A program made the translations under genes and the position numbers. Positions 25,258-37,030 of a stretch of 64,000 bases of DNA are shown in pieces (within the stretch, counting starts at the first letter, position 1; each line of letters opens with the position of its first letter). The stretch comes from Dermatemys mawii. Taxonomy: Eukaryota; Chordata; Testudines; Dermatemydidae. The notes below the pieces were generated by a model. It was not told where the DNA came from, searched no databases, and saw nothing but the letters and a program-made list of their open reading frames with translations. The stretch spans positions 41,106,949-41,170,948 of the forward strand of contig ML677335.1 of the NCBI GenBank assembly GCA_007922305.1. Reading direction: 5' to 3'.

Positions 25258-25526
25258 TATTGCAGGGTACTCGAGGTTCCGTAGGAACAAGACACACACA
25301 CAGCTGCTGAATAGAAGTAGTGAGTTTATTGAAGGCAAAAGTGACACACCCAAAAGGGAAAGCCCGACGTATCGGAGCAACGCTCGGGATGAAGCCCGTC
25401 TCAGTGGCAGCAACGAAGGGAGCCCCCATTGCGGGTGTGTCACTTTTGCCTTCAGTAAACTCACTACTTCTATTCAGCAGCTGTGTGTATGCCTCATTCC
25501 TACGGGACCTCGAGTACCCTGCAACA
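25258..25526. mobile_element. LTR fragments of an endogenous retrovirus in a hairpin
   Basis: Two LTR 3' segments face each other. Arm 25258-25351 is the reverse complement of arm 25433-25526, 94 bp each with about seven differences, all transitions. They are separated by an 81-bp loop. The loop holds more LTR sequence, related to text in the LTR at 26089-26613. The right arm reads in the sense direction and includes the poly-A signal region (AGTAAA here, AATAAA in the other copies). It ends CTGCAACA, immediately before a primer-binding-site-like TTTGGTGC at 25527. No flanking target duplication was found. Confidence 0.75.
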
Positions 25527-26088
25527 TTTGGTGCAGCGAGCAGGGTCCCGTGGAACAATGCCCCTTTGGCTGAAGGCTGGGGAAGCAGGGAAGTCGTCGC
25601 TGTCCCTGCAGCGCATACCAGAATGGCCCTTGACGGAGTGACGGGGGCCGGTTACGTGGGTGGTTGCTGGCTGGGCAGCCCCGGATTGGCCTGAATACCA
25701 CCAGGTTGCTGGGGTCACGCTGGTGCAGCTCGTAGAGGGGCTGCACTGGTTGCGGGTCAGCCGGTGGTCTGGGATGGAGCGACGCGCTATGGGTGAGTTG
25801 GTGTGGCTGTTTCTAACTGCACTTCGGGCCCAGGACGGTTAGCTTCTGCATCTGCAGAGGCTTGTAAGAGTTAAAATGCAAGAGTGTTTGGCACAAGCAG
25901 AGGCACGGGCGGTAGCACAGAAGGTGGTGATCTCACAGGTGGAGAGGGCTCAAGCCCTCACGCGCTGCTGTGAGGCACTTGTAGTGTGTATTGCCAATAA
26001 GCGACAGGTGAAACAGGGACGAAAGCCCGTCACGGTCGCCCAGGTCAGGGTGGTCACAGCAGTCCCTTCGTGGTACCTTGAGACCTGG
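25527..26088 (+). pseudogene. endogenous retrovirus internal remnant (leader and gag-like)
   Basis: GC-rich segment that follows the sense LTR end directly. It begins TTTGGTGCAGCGAGCAGGG, where a retroviral primer-binding site and leader would be. Downstream are broken plus-strand frames, including 25876-26115, whose start is Ala/Gln/Glu/Arg-rich and could be coiled-coil. No protease, polymerase or envelope sequence is visible. The gag-like label rests on position after the leader and on composition, not on recognised motifs. The segment is stopped and truncated, and abuts an oppositely oriented LTR at 26089. Confidence 0.5.
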
Positions 26089-26613
26089 TGTTGCAGCGTA
26101 CTTGGTGTCCCGTAGGAACGAGGCGCACACACAGCTGTTGAATAGAAGTAGGGAGTTTATTGAAGGCAAAAGTGGCACAGCCGCAACGGGGGCTTCCTTC
26201 GTTGCTGCCACTGAGACGGGGAAAGCCCGACGCATCAGAGCAATGCTCAGGGTGAAGCCCACTGCGCATGGGCACACAGGCAGAGAAATAACAGGAACAT
26301 ATGCATCTCATGCATACCTCATGAATAACTAGTACCTTGTTTCTATCTTATTAGTATTATACAATACAAGCAGGTGTTTCATTAGTTTTGCACAAGGCAA
26401 GCAGGCAGTGAGAACCAGTTAACTCCAGCATGTGAAATATGCAATAATAGGGCAGGGACTGATAACAATGGCTGAAAGTACCCTTTCCCTCCCAGGAGTG
26501 GGGGGGGGGGAGAATGAGCACCCTTCCCTTCCCAGGAGTGGGGGGGGGGAAATGAGCACCCCTTCCTTCCCTGGAGTCGAGGGTGAGAGCGCCCCTAGCA
26601 CTCTACCGTAACA
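26089..26613 (-). mobile_element. LTR of endogenous retrovirus, minus orientation (525 bp)
   Basis: On the minus strand it runs from TGTTACGG to CGCTGCAACA (TG...CA termini). It has a poly-A signal AATAAA (complement of 26156-26161) about 70 bp from its 3' end. The 3' 170 bp match the LTR pieces at 25258-25526. Two G-runs on the plus strand (about 26503-26513 and 26539-26549) lie in a duplicated CCCAGGAGTGGGGG block near its 5' end. The adjacent internal segment is in plus orientation, so this LTR is inverted relative to it. Confidence 0.75.
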
Positions 26614-26827
26614 TCTTGCGCACCCTTACATATGCATAAGTTTGAACATCTAGAATACTTCGTAACTGAACCTTTTTGGTAGTTCAACTTGTTTTAGTCT
26701 GTTCCTGGGTAAATAAATGGGATTGCCATCTAAGATCTGGATAGAACTTGAGTTCTGTCTAGTTAAAAACATCTAACTGTGAAAGTAGGGATTAGCTTCT
26801 GAGAGAGAACAGCAAACTTGAGAAAAG
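26614..26827. other. spacer, no feature seen
   Basis: Short A/T-rich stretch between the inverted LTR and the foldback repeat. Confidence 0.4.
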
Positions 26828-27140
26828 TAAAATTACTTATTTGTGCAGTAATGGGAGTTCAAGTCCATATTCATATCCCACTAATGATGTGTACGCACCC
26901 AAGCAATATGGAGAGTCTTTTGACCAGCGGTGTTCATTATGGGTATATATGCATCCTAAGTGTGCTCGGACCCTACGTTGAGAGAATAAAAAGGTGGAAT
27001 TTGCCAACTGTGACTCCGTTTCCTCTCCAACAGAATCTTGATAAGCTAGAAGTTAGAGCGAATGGATGGTGGGTTGTGGAACATGCATATGGAGAATACA
27101 CTTCAAAGAACTCCAGCTATTGTACAGGTAAGTAACATTT
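26828..27140. repeat. foldback repeat, probable DNA transposon
   Basis: Left AAATTACTTATTTGTGCAGTAATGGGAGTTC is an imperfect inverted copy of the right GAACTCCAGCTATTGTACAGGTAAGTAACATTT. CCATATTCATATCCCACT inside the left end mirrors the right-end CATATGGAGAATACAC. I recall this 'gttacttacctgtac...ggagttcttcgag' type as abundant in turtles. The plus frame 26818-27135 lies wholly inside and is not a gene. Confidence 0.6.
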
Positions 27141-28074
27141 CTCTCTCCTTCAACTGATTGTCCCTGGGTACATTCCACTAATCGTGACTCCCAAGCAGCA
27201 GACTGATACAGTAGAGGTGGAAGTTCCGATTAACTTCCGATTAAAGTTCTGGTGGAAGTTCTGGTTAAAAAAAAAAATAGTATAAGGAGAGTCAGCAATT
27301 TATGCTTGGACTTCTCCTACCCTCCTTGCAATAAAAACCAACATGTTTTCACTGATAAGTATAACAATGAACAGATCACCGCTGGCTAAAAGGATGAAAT
27401 CATCAGAGCCAACAGAACTAAGTTTGGTCCTTTGGTGAAACTGGTTCTTCAACAGGTGAAAACCCTAACAGGACCTTTCAAAAACCCAATCACAGCTGGG
27501 CAAGAAAAAAATAAAACGTGTTCATGTACTAGCGGCTGTTGTGCAGCACTTGCAGCTGGATGAATCCTGACCAAGCTAAATAACAGGTTCAACTGTTTCA
27601 AGTCAAGTAGGTAGTCCAAGATTTCTTGGTCTTCTTCTGGATTCAGAAAACTCTGGATACATTAGGAAGAAAATTTTGTCTGTTTTACCAGGTAAATCTG
27701 CCTCGCAGAATCTTTCCTACTGTTCACAGAGAGTCTGGACAGTTGAGGAGGATGACTGCTCTACTTTCAACATTCATCCTGTAACCAAGCCATGAGATGA
27801 AAGGGCTTCAATTCCAGATGCAAGAGTTTTCCATCACTTTGTGACAGTAGACCCAGTAGCAGAGGCAAGGTCTTTGACCGGGAGATGGAAACGTTCACTA
27901 TGTCTCGGAACTTAAACTGTCTCAGTCATGCTAGTGCTAACAATATCAGTTTGATCAAGTCCTGTCTAATCTTTCAGAGCGACTCTTTGTGATCTTAGAG
28001 TTTATGAATAACGCCCAGTTGACAACCTCGGAAAATGAGATCTCTACAATACTTAGCTTGATCATAGTACTTTA
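27141..28074. other. short local duplication, otherwise nothing seen
   Basis: At about 27218-27268 the words GGTGGAAGTTC and ATTAACTTCCGATTAAAGTTC are locally repeated. The rest is unique-looking. Confidence 0.45.
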
Positions 28075-28255
28075 ATCCAGAGATGTCAAAATGTTTTACA
28101 AAGGAAGGTAAGCTCACATCATTCCCATTTTACAGATGAGGACACTGACCCATCAATTGTAAAGTGCCTTGCTCAAGGTCTCACAGAACGTCAATGGCAC
28201 AGCTTGGAATAAAATATAACTAACTTCTAGTCAAGTGACTTGTCCTCTAGACTAT
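28075..28255 (+). repeat. MIR/CORE-SINE
   Basis: Contains ATCATTCCCATTTTACAGATGAGGACACTGA, then AAAGTGCCTTGCTCAAGGTCTCACAGAACGTCAATGGCACAGCTTGGAAT. That is the canonical MIR order (cccattttacagatgagga / cttgcccaaggtcacacag / tggcagagctgg). It ends CCTCTAGACTATGATGC. Confidence 0.8.
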
Positions 28256-28852
28256 GATGCATTTAAATAGCTGGATAACCAGGATACCACAAACAATGAC
28301 ATCGCAAGCTTCTAAACACTCACTTCTGCCAATATGCTTCAATTCTGAAGTACAACCAGCACTACTAGGAACTGGAAGCTAGTCTACATCATGCCTATTC
28401 AAATGTGCCTCTACTGAAAGGGCAAAGAAAAGTATCAGTTAGTGCTACTTTGGGATATTGGTTTTGGAATGTGGACACCAAAAAAAAAAAGTTGAATTGG
28501 TCTTCCAAATTAACACATATAGGGTAGCCAAAAGGTATTACATAACAACAACTTTCAGTCACTACAGATATAGGCCAAACACAAACTGATGACTTAGAAA
28601 TGGAAGTCTCCCCATGTAATAGAACTTAATAGATGTTGTCCTTTTCTATTCTGAAGGCATTAAAAGTTTGTATAGAACAATTTTCATTAGCTCTTTACAT
28701 AGATGCATATTTGGAAAAAATATACAGGTCTCGCCTCTAAAGACCTTAGAATCTTTATTAGATAAACATAGTACATGAAGACAAAATAAGGACATAGGAA
28801 AAAGACAGACGAGTTTAAAACATTAATAAAATATGAGGGACTCAATTGTATA
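28256..28852. other. no feature seen
   Basis: A/T-rich unique-looking sequence with one oligo-A run near 28481. Confidence 0.45.
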
Positions 28853-29249
28853 CAATAAAACCTCAGAGTTATGAACACCTTGGGAATGGAGGTTGTTCAT
28901 AACTCTCAACAAAAACGTTATGTTTTTTTCAAAAGTTTACAACTGAACATTGACTCAATACAGCTTTAAAATTTTACTGTGCAGAAAAAAACGCTGCTTT
29001 TAACCATCTTGATTTAAATTAAACAAGCACAGAAACAGTTTCCTTTCTTTGTTAAAAATTACTTTCCCTTTTTTTCAGTAATTTATACTGAACAGAACAT
29101 TGTACTGTATTTGGGTTTTTTTGTGGAGGAAGTGCGGGGAGGGACGGGAATCTCTGCTGCTGCCCTATTCCGTACTTCCAGTTCCAAATGAAGTATGTGG
29201 CAAAGTGGTTAGTTCATAACACTGGTGTTGGAAATCTGAGGTTCTATTG
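28853..29249. mobile_element. Tigger-like element (397 bp)
   Basis: Left CAATAAAACCTCAGAGTTATGAAC and right CTGAGGTTCTATTG, with GTTCATAAC a little further in, are inverted ends between TA dinucleotides (28851-28852, 29250-29251). The 'acctcagagttatgaac' end is typical of Tigger/pogo elements. No transposase frame remains. Confidence 0.85.
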
Positions 29250-31119
29250 TAAATTCTAACATTCAACTGGAGACTAATATAGGATGGAGAAAGAACAAAG
29301 AAAACAACATGATGTTTCAAGTCAAGGATGAAAAGCAAGACATTTTGAGGAAGGATTGGTAAATGAGATCAAGGATGTTCAGTGTATAGAAGAAAATTGT
29401 GCCAGGCAGCATGAACACACATGCATGAAAAATGATATGAAGGCAAGAGTCATAGTAGCTACCAAACAGAGCAACAAGGCAAGAAGAAGAGGAAACAAGC
29501 GGATGGGCCATGAAAGATGTTAGAAGGCAGAGTGTTGTACAGAACCTGAAAAGTGGAGAGAGATTTGACCTTTATGCAGAAAGATACAGGGAATGGTGAA
29601 GGAAATTGAAGATGTATTTGTGAATGTTAGGAACATTGAAGAGTTCGCAAGAGTCGAGGTCAGAGAAAAAGATTGTTTCAGCAATTCAGTCAAGACAGGG
29701 TATGAATCAGAGTTTTGGCAGCAGAGAAACATAGGGAGAAGTGATGGAATTTGCTGAAAGAGTCTGTATATAGAATTCTGCTTGTAGAATAAAGAGATGT
29801 TCAAGGCTACCCTTGCTACTTGCATGCAATCTAGCTGGAAATATGGGACTCAGCTTGTGTGCAACAAAAACCTTCAGCTAGCTCTGTAAGAAAGATAATG
29901 AAACCAGACTTCAAACTGAGTATATGTACACATCCTAGCTTCAAGTTAGTTTTCCTTGTCTATTTGGCCAAGGATTGTGCACTCCATCACAAGGGAATTT
30001 TGAAATTCTGCATCCTGTATGTTTTGTTTTAACAATGTACATTCCAATCAAAAACATGCTTTACTACATTCAAAATGAAGGTGTCCTTTGAAAGAGCTGG
30101 TGGACTGTCAGATGGAAACATTCAAATTAATGAAGTGGCCTAAGAAGTTACCCACAGTGGTTTTGATTTCTGAACCTTACTGCATGAAAACTGGAAGTTT
30201 TATGGTAAAAACATGTGCACGTTTCTTACTCATAATATTATAAAAGGCCAAAGATCCCAGATGAGATTTTATCCATCAAGTGTAACTAACATCAAGTTGA
30301 AAATCTTGATCCTAACGACCAGCCAGTAAATGGATAACTAGTATTACTAATTTCAGCTGCATGGTTGTATTTATTGAACCCATTTATGGGTTCAGACCAA
30401 TAGATGTGATAACTATACAAGCTAGTAATTAGTGAAAGCAACTAGAAAGTAAGGGAAGTACACAAACCCATCTTTGGGTGATAGTGGGAGACAAGGGACA
30501 TGACACATTTGGTCAGGCTGCAAGGAGAATGTATTGTCCCTGGAAGGGAAATGAGTAGAGGAGAGAGCCTCTGACCAGAAATGCCTGCCCCAGCCTCATC
30601 AGGCCAGTGGAATGTTGCTGGCTAGGCTAAGGCTGCTCCCAGAGCGAGGTAGAAGAGACAGGAGGAGAGCACATTCTGGATTCATCAGCTCACCTCATGT
30701 TTGCTGCAGCCCACTGGCCAGCCAAAGAAGGAGAGTGATAGTTGATTGGAGGAGGAGGAGGAGGAAGAGACATCCATACCAAACAATTTAAACCTTTCCC
30801 CATCTGGCTTGAGCCTCTTTCCTCTTCAGGCTACTCCACCATCCCTGCCTGCCATTGTACACACTCAGCTGTGTTCCAGGATAGCGTGGGTCTGACTGAG
30901 CACCATTTTTGGGGGGATCAGGAAATAATTTTTTTATGCTGGGCCAAACTGGCTGAGGTACCACACATTTGCTCTCTGTTCTCGTACAGTATTGTATAGG
31001 CACAACTGAGATAATGAAGACTATGATTTAGAAATCTAACATTAAAAGAAAATATAGGAACATGTAGATTGTTGCAATGTGCAGCTGGCTTCCATCGTAG
31101 CCAACAGACAGCTCCCAGG
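29250..31119. other. no gene seen; short GGA tract
   Basis: Unique-looking sequence. A (GGA)n run lies at about 30749-30768. The minus frame at 29520-29825 has no domain. Confidence 0.45.
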
Positions 31120-31899
31120 AATAGATGCTTGGAAAAGAGACAACTAAGGTGGGATATGATAGAGGTCTAAAATCATGTCTGGTGTAGACAAATAAGGAAG
31201 TGTTATTTATACTCTCTCATAACACAAGCATTCGGAGTCACCCAATGAAATTAATAGGCAGAAGATTTAAAACAAACAAAAGGGAGTATTTCTTCACACA
31301 ACACACAGTCAACCTTTGCCAGACGACGTTGTGCAGGCCAAGACTATAACAGGGTTCAGCAAAGAACTAGATCAGGGGTCGGCAACCTTTTATAAGTGGT
31401 GTGCCGAGTATTCATTTATTCACTCTCATTTAAGGTTTTGCATGCCAGTAACACATTTTAACATTTTTAGAAGATGTCTTTCTATAAGTCTTTAATATAT
31501 AAATATACTATTATTGTATGTAAAGTAAATAAGGTTTTTAAAATGTTTAAGAAGCTTCACTTAAAATTAAATTAAAACGCAGAGCCCCCCTGGACCAGTG
31601 GCCAGGACCCAGGCAGAGCGAGTGCCACTGAAAATCAGCTCGCATGCCGCCTTCAGCACCCATGCCATCGGTTGCCTTCCCCTGAACTAGATATTGTCAT
31701 GGAGAATAGGTCCAACAATGGCTATTAGCCAGCATGTGCAGGTTCCTAACCTCTGTTTGCCAGAAGCTGGGATGGATCATTTGATGATTATCTATTCTAT
31801 TAATTCCCTTTGGGGCACAAGACATTGGCCACTGTCGGAAGACAAGATACTGGGCTAGATGGACCTTAGGTCTGACCCAGTATGGCAATTTTTATGATT
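31120..31899 (+). mobile_element. CR1 LINE 3' end, split by a hAT insertion
   Basis: Begins with TTGGAAAAGAGACAACTAAGGTGGGATATGATAGAGGTCTA. It continues through TTTAAAACAAACAAAAGGGAGTATTTCTTCACACAACACACAGTCAACCT and ends with CATTGGCCACTGTCGGAAGACAAGATACTGGGCTAGATGGACCTTAGGTCTGACCCAGTATGGC, the classic CR1 3' UTR. The reading is interrupted at 31373-31684 by a hAT element inserted at AACTAGAT. Confidence 0.92.
31373..31684. mobile_element. non-autonomous hAT element nested in CR1 (312 bp)
   Basis: Starts CAGGGGTCGGCAACCTTTT and ends GGTTGCCTTCCCCTG. It has a perfect 8-bp TSD, aactagat (31365-31372 and 31685-31692), duplicated from CR1 sequence. Same family as 8948-9238. The nesting shows that it is younger than the CR1 copy. 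Confidence 0.95.
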
Positions 31900-32070
31900 T
31901 AGTATTTTAGCTGGGACATCTGTGTTTGTAAGGAGAACGGGATGCCTGAAATCTTTGAAGATACCGGTCCCCCACACACTTTGGCATTCTCAGCTCTTTA
32001 GAATAATTACTCACACCTCCCTTGTTGAAACTGATATTTTAATGGCCCACAGCTGGGCAGATGTTACCAG

Positions 32071-33163
32071 TGTCACATTGTACTCATTTGATTTTCTGAA
32101 AATATGTTAATGAGTGTGAATATAATGTAACTAGAATATGCTTCATGCAAAAAGTCTCTTGTAAGGTATCATTACAAAGCTTATAATCTACTGAGTGTGG
32201 TCATCCTATTTGTATAAGTGTATCATTCTTGTGTTTAAAATATGAAATACAACTCTGAGGTCCTAGTGTAATTATGCAAGGTTTGGGCCATTAATGGTGG
32301 TTTGTAATCTTGATGGCTACCATCAATTAGGACAATTGGTTGTAAATAGCTCTGTTTACTTGCAAGCCTTCCTATGAGTCAGGCCAGGAAGAATGAAGGC
32401 ATAGGGTTTCACAGGACATGTGACCATGTCACCTGGTACAGGAAACTATCTTAAACGTGGTGCTTTTTCTTTAGAAGGAGGGGTGAAGAGACAGAAAGAC
32501 AAAAGATTCCCACCTTGTGCCAAAGCTATGTATGCAGTCATGAGAAATCCTCTAGCTACCACTAGAGCTGGAACAAGGACTGTACCGGGGGAAGGATTGG
32601 GCCCAGACTAGAAAGGAGTCTAATCTGTGAAAGCATCTTACTGGAACATCTGAAGGTGAGATTTACCCATTCCGTTTTTTAAATGTATCAGGCTTAGACT
32701 GCATGTTTTGTTTTATTTTGCTCAGTAACTTACTTTGTTCTATTACTTGGAACCACTCACATCCTACCTTTTATATTTAATAAAATCATTTTGCTTATTA
32801 ATTAACCCAGAATGAACAATGGATACCGGGGGGAGCAAACAGCTGTACAATCTCTCTATCAGTGCTAGAGAGGGCAGACAATTTATGAGTTTACCCTGTA
32901 CAAGCTTTATACAGAGTAAAATGGATTTATTTGGGGTTTAGATCCCATTGGGAGCTGGGTGTTTGGATGCTGGAGTCAGGAGCACTCGCTAAGCTGTTTT
33001 CAGTTAAGTTTTCAGCTTTGGGGCGCGTGGTTCAGACTGCTGGGTTTGTGCTGGCTCAACAAGGCAGGGTTCTGGAGGTCCAAACAGGCAGAGGAAACAG
33101 GCTCAGAGGCAGTCTCAGCACAGTGACAGTCCCAAGGGGATCTCTGTGACCAAACCTATCACA
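32071..33163 (+). mobile_element. endogenous retrovirus LTR, plus orientation
   Basis: A long (about 1.1 kb) LTR-like sequence of a family I recall from turtle genomes. Recognisable blocks are AAGGTATCATTACAAAGCTTATAATCTACTGAGTGTGGTCATCC, ACAGGACATGTGACCATGTCACCTGGTAC, a poly-A signal AATAAA at 32779-32784, and GTTTACCCTGTACAAGCTTTATACAGAGTAAAA. It ends GTGACCAAACCTATCACA. The left boundary is approximate. The TATA region of related copies appears deleted near 32528. The plus frame at 32931-33149 is inside it. Confidence 0.72.
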
Positions 33164-33166
33164 ACT

Positions 33167-34050
33167 GGTACCAGTGACAATTCAGAAACCAGTATTCTTA
33201 ATGCACAGTCATTTATTTGAGAGAATCACATGAAAAGTTAAAGTTACATGATATACATCCTTTCCTACCAGTCTTAGCTCCCCACACATAAATCCTCAGT
33301 AACTATGTTAGGTCTACACAGTATCCTGATTAGCAAACAACACAGGGATATCTACCATCTCTAGATGGAAACTACTTCTCTTTCTTCTTTCCCTTCTCAA
33401 GCACTTGGTCTGTCCCTCAAAGCAGGGCCTTGGTTATCCTGACGACCTTGGGTTGTAAAGTCCCATGAGGTGAGGTCTCGGTTACCCCAACAACTTCGGT
33501 CTCCCAGTCTGAAACCTCTTTGGATGTTAATTGGGGAACTACTCAGATTTACTTTGCTTTGTATTTATATACCTTTTTGTTCTCAAAGGAGTGGTATATT
33601 CTAATTAGCATTTTGGAAGGAGGTGCTGCAAAACAGACCCAGACCAACGCTTTATCAACATTTACAATCTCATCAATCATTCATTTAAACTCTTAGCGTG
33701 ATACCATGCAGAGGGGTCGCTTTGACCCATGTCAGCCTGTTCGAAACCCACTGATTGCATGATTATGTGGTTGTTTTCCTTGTGGGCTGAGCCCCCTTAG
33801 CTGATATTCCAGAGTTCGACACTGAAACATACACGTCCATCAAGCCGTTAACTATTCCAATGCTATTTCAGCACCTCCAGTAGTTTTCCACTCTATTCCA
33901 TTTATCTAATGCTAAGAGAATCCTGCTCCCAGAATCCTCTAGCAAGTTCAGGCATACCAAGCCATGCCACACTCATGCTTGCCACATTTATCCATATCAA
34001 TCGCAGAAATTCATAATAATTTGGCAGTCTCAACAATCCTTACCATAGAC
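33167..34050 (-). mobile_element. possible second LTR, minus orientation
   Basis: On the minus strand there is a TATA-like GGTATATAAATAC (complement of 33561-33573). About 350 bases downstream is a poly-A signal AATAAA (in the complement of 33211-33217). The sequence ends at CTGGTACCA beside the plus LTR. That promoter to poly-A order and spacing suits an LTR. The upstream edge is not defined and no TSD was found. Confidence 0.4.
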
Positions 34051-36965
34051 AGTGGAATAAAAAACAATGAAATACTCCACATTTACCCACTATTCTGCTC
34101 TTACATGCAGAAGCAGCAAGCATAGGTTTGATAGCTAAGCTATGGCACTGGTGTCATTCTCAATTAATAGACAGGAGTATTAATTCCCATACCCCCCAAA
34201 TTCTACCCAGATTTCCATTACTTACTTTAGTCAAACGTGAAGCCTCATGCAACAGTAAATGAAGGCAACCCAGCAAGAAGCAAAGCATCACCCCTCTCCC
34301 ACCATCTCACAAAGATCCCTGTGACTCTCTACCTCTCAATTAGCATCATCTTGGTCTATTCTAACCTATGAGCTTTCACTCTTCAGCCATTTCTGCCTTA
34401 AAACTAAAAGCAGTCAGAGGGCATTTCATCAGTAGGGCAACTCATTCACCAATCAGCTTTCACACTTCCTTACATAACAAAGTTGATTGCTTTTCATAAT
34501 TAACTCAACTATTGTTAGTCATAGCTTTGGCAATAAAAAGCATTTGGTTTTACAAGGCTGTAAACATTTCCAGTAAAAAACTACCGTTTTATGAGCACTG
34601 CCACCTTAAGCAGTTAGTTTGTGGTTTGTGTGAAGGTGGATTACAGAAAGGGTAGGGAGTAGTCGGGTGAGGGGCGAGTTGGTCACTTCATTTATTTACC
34701 TAATCTGCTTGGCTATTGCTGGCCAAGTTTGCTCTTGGAACAATGAGAAAGGCCAATTAATTTATCAATCTGTACTCCTCTCTGCCATAACATATTTTCC
34801 TCTTGCCAACAAAAAATGTGTCCATTATCAGCCAGGTCCCTGTCCTCCCAGGCAGCTCGTGCAGCTGTATAATTACACTTCTTCCCTTGACAACTTGCAT
34901 GATTGTTTTCCTAACAGTATATTACTTCGTTAGTACTTTCCAATATACGTTATTTTTAAACTGTCACTTTTGCCCAACTCATCCCAATTCGCACTCGTCT
35001 GTTTATCATAACAATCATTAATAACTGTCACTCCACGCCATCAATTTAACGAACTCACTCCCTCATTAGCATGTGCTAGCATTTGTTCCATAGAAAGCCT
35101 GATTATTTTCTACAACAGGCCAAGCCAATTACTTTAGTGAAATGGAATCACATTAATCAAAACTTAACAAGGTGGCAAATTTAAAGATATCAGATTGCAA
35201 AAGACAGCATAACTAATATGTCAATGTCAGAGGTACTACATAGGTATGCAGCAGCTGTACTAAATATATCTCTTCATGGAGGCCACATGAATTTTGACGT
35301 TTCATATGATCTGACAACTACCAAAGTGATATGAGAAAGCTAGAGGCTGGGCTGAGCTGCTCCCGATGACTTTTGTAGATTCTGGCAAGGACAGCACAGA
35401 AAGGCAGAGAAGGGGGTGGGGGGGAAATGGTGACCATGTAACATCTCTGGTGTTTGGCAGACAGCAGTTCAACACATCCCTCTATGCCAAGAGGCTTTCT
35501 TTTACACTTTAAATGATGATACTCATCAATCACAGTCTGACAGCTGTGTTAGAACCAGCTGCATACATGCAAAGCCCATCAGTCTAAAATATGCTGACAA
35601 CTAACAGAAATACATACAACATGTTTCTTTCCATCTATACTGCATGGAGAGGGTAGAGGAACATTCTTAATATACTGGTGGATACTTTTTTTAAAACAAT
35701 CAAAGTTTTTGGTTCAACTATTACCAGTTGAAACTCTCTTTTATGTTAAACAACCACACACCTGTATCCTCAATCCTCACTGGCACAGCTATCTTGAAAT
35801 AACACCCTGTTCTTGATGCACCAGCAAAAGGTAAACACTCAACATTAGTCCTTACTGGTTTGGACAGGAAATTACATCTTTATAGAACACACCTGAATGC
35901 TCTCTAGTTTTTCCATACACATAGTGGCAAATACTCAAGGCTCATTTTTATTTATTTATTATTTTAAAGGGGGACAAAAAATCCTACAGCTTGTAAGTTT
36001 TGCTGTATAATATTATTAGGCTCGGTTATATCATACAGTTCATGAAATTGTGCTACGATTCATTTTTACAACTTAAATAGCTATTTGGTTAGGTTGCCAG
36101 GTTGAACATGATAAATGTGTAAGATAAAAAAAGAACAAAGAAGGGCTAGTTCTTGTAAACCTACAACATTAGTCAGGGTCTTAACCCATTCCACTCCTAA
36201 TTGCTGGCATTTTAAATTCATCCTAGCCAAGTTTGCTCACTTCATCCTGTAACATCATGTTAAAGATTTAGCTTTTCATTAATACTAGAAGTTACAACAA
36301 CATGCTAACTTTTTTTTAAAAAAAGTCTCCCATCACAATCACATACGCACAAAAATACAAAAGATTTCCTAGACCATGCATTTTTAGAGTCAGTCCAACG
36401 TTACCATGCAACTTGAGGAATTGTTTCAGATTCGAAGTAAAAAATGCAATGCTCTGCGGTATATGGTATACCTATAAATCTTAATTTATCAACTAAAATT
36501 TTTGAACGAGTTTGATATCTAAAACATCTAGACATATTTAGGCATCTCTTGAACACACACTGAGGACCTTATGAACATATCTGTCCCATAATATATACAT
36601 ACATTATACTGTGATTAAATTGTAGTTTAATGTGATTCAAGTCAAAACATGTCAAGTCCCATTATAACCAAAATCTTATCTGTGTAAGATTAATCAAGCA
36701 ACACCAGTCACCAATAGCATTGTAAGTATTATCTCTGATCAATTATCACAATTCACAAAACTGAATACAACAGCATGATAGGCTTCAGGTTTATTTTGCC
36801 TAATGTAACCAAAACTATTGTCCTAACAATGAAATGTTCTTCTATGTTTTAATTAAAAATACATATTGCAATAGGAATACAAATAAGCACACAAACTAAC
36901 GAAGTATCTCTCAACAGCACACCTGAGCAAACATCTATGTCATCTGAGAATTTCAGATTTTGGAC
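34051..36965. other. no feature seen
   Basis: A/T-rich unique-looking sequence. A minus-strand frame near 34227-34290 begins with a signal-peptide-like MLCFLLGCLHLLL and ends at GTAAGT, but has no other support. Oligo-T/A runs lie near 36310. Confidence 0.4.
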
Positions 36966-37030
36966 AATCTATATGCATCGTATTTATTTATATAGCACCT
37001 TCCATTCCAAATAACTTCAAAAGATACAAC
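36966..37030 (+). repeat. possible MIR-like fragment
   Basis: GTATTTATTTATATAGCACCTTCCATTCC resembles the MIR stretch tttatatagcgcctttcat. Too short to be certain. Confidence 0.3.

Noticed and set aside
25201..26332. Several 60-124 codon frames on both strands
   Set aside because: They are LTR and internal retroviral sequence, mirrored on both strands by the inverted arms.
26818..27135. 105-codon plus frame
   Set aside because: Coincides with the foldback repeat; no transposase motif.
34227..34290. Minus-strand ATG followed by a signal-peptide-like stretch and GTAAGT
   Set aside because: Only 21 codons, no promoter or conservation evidence available; likely chance.
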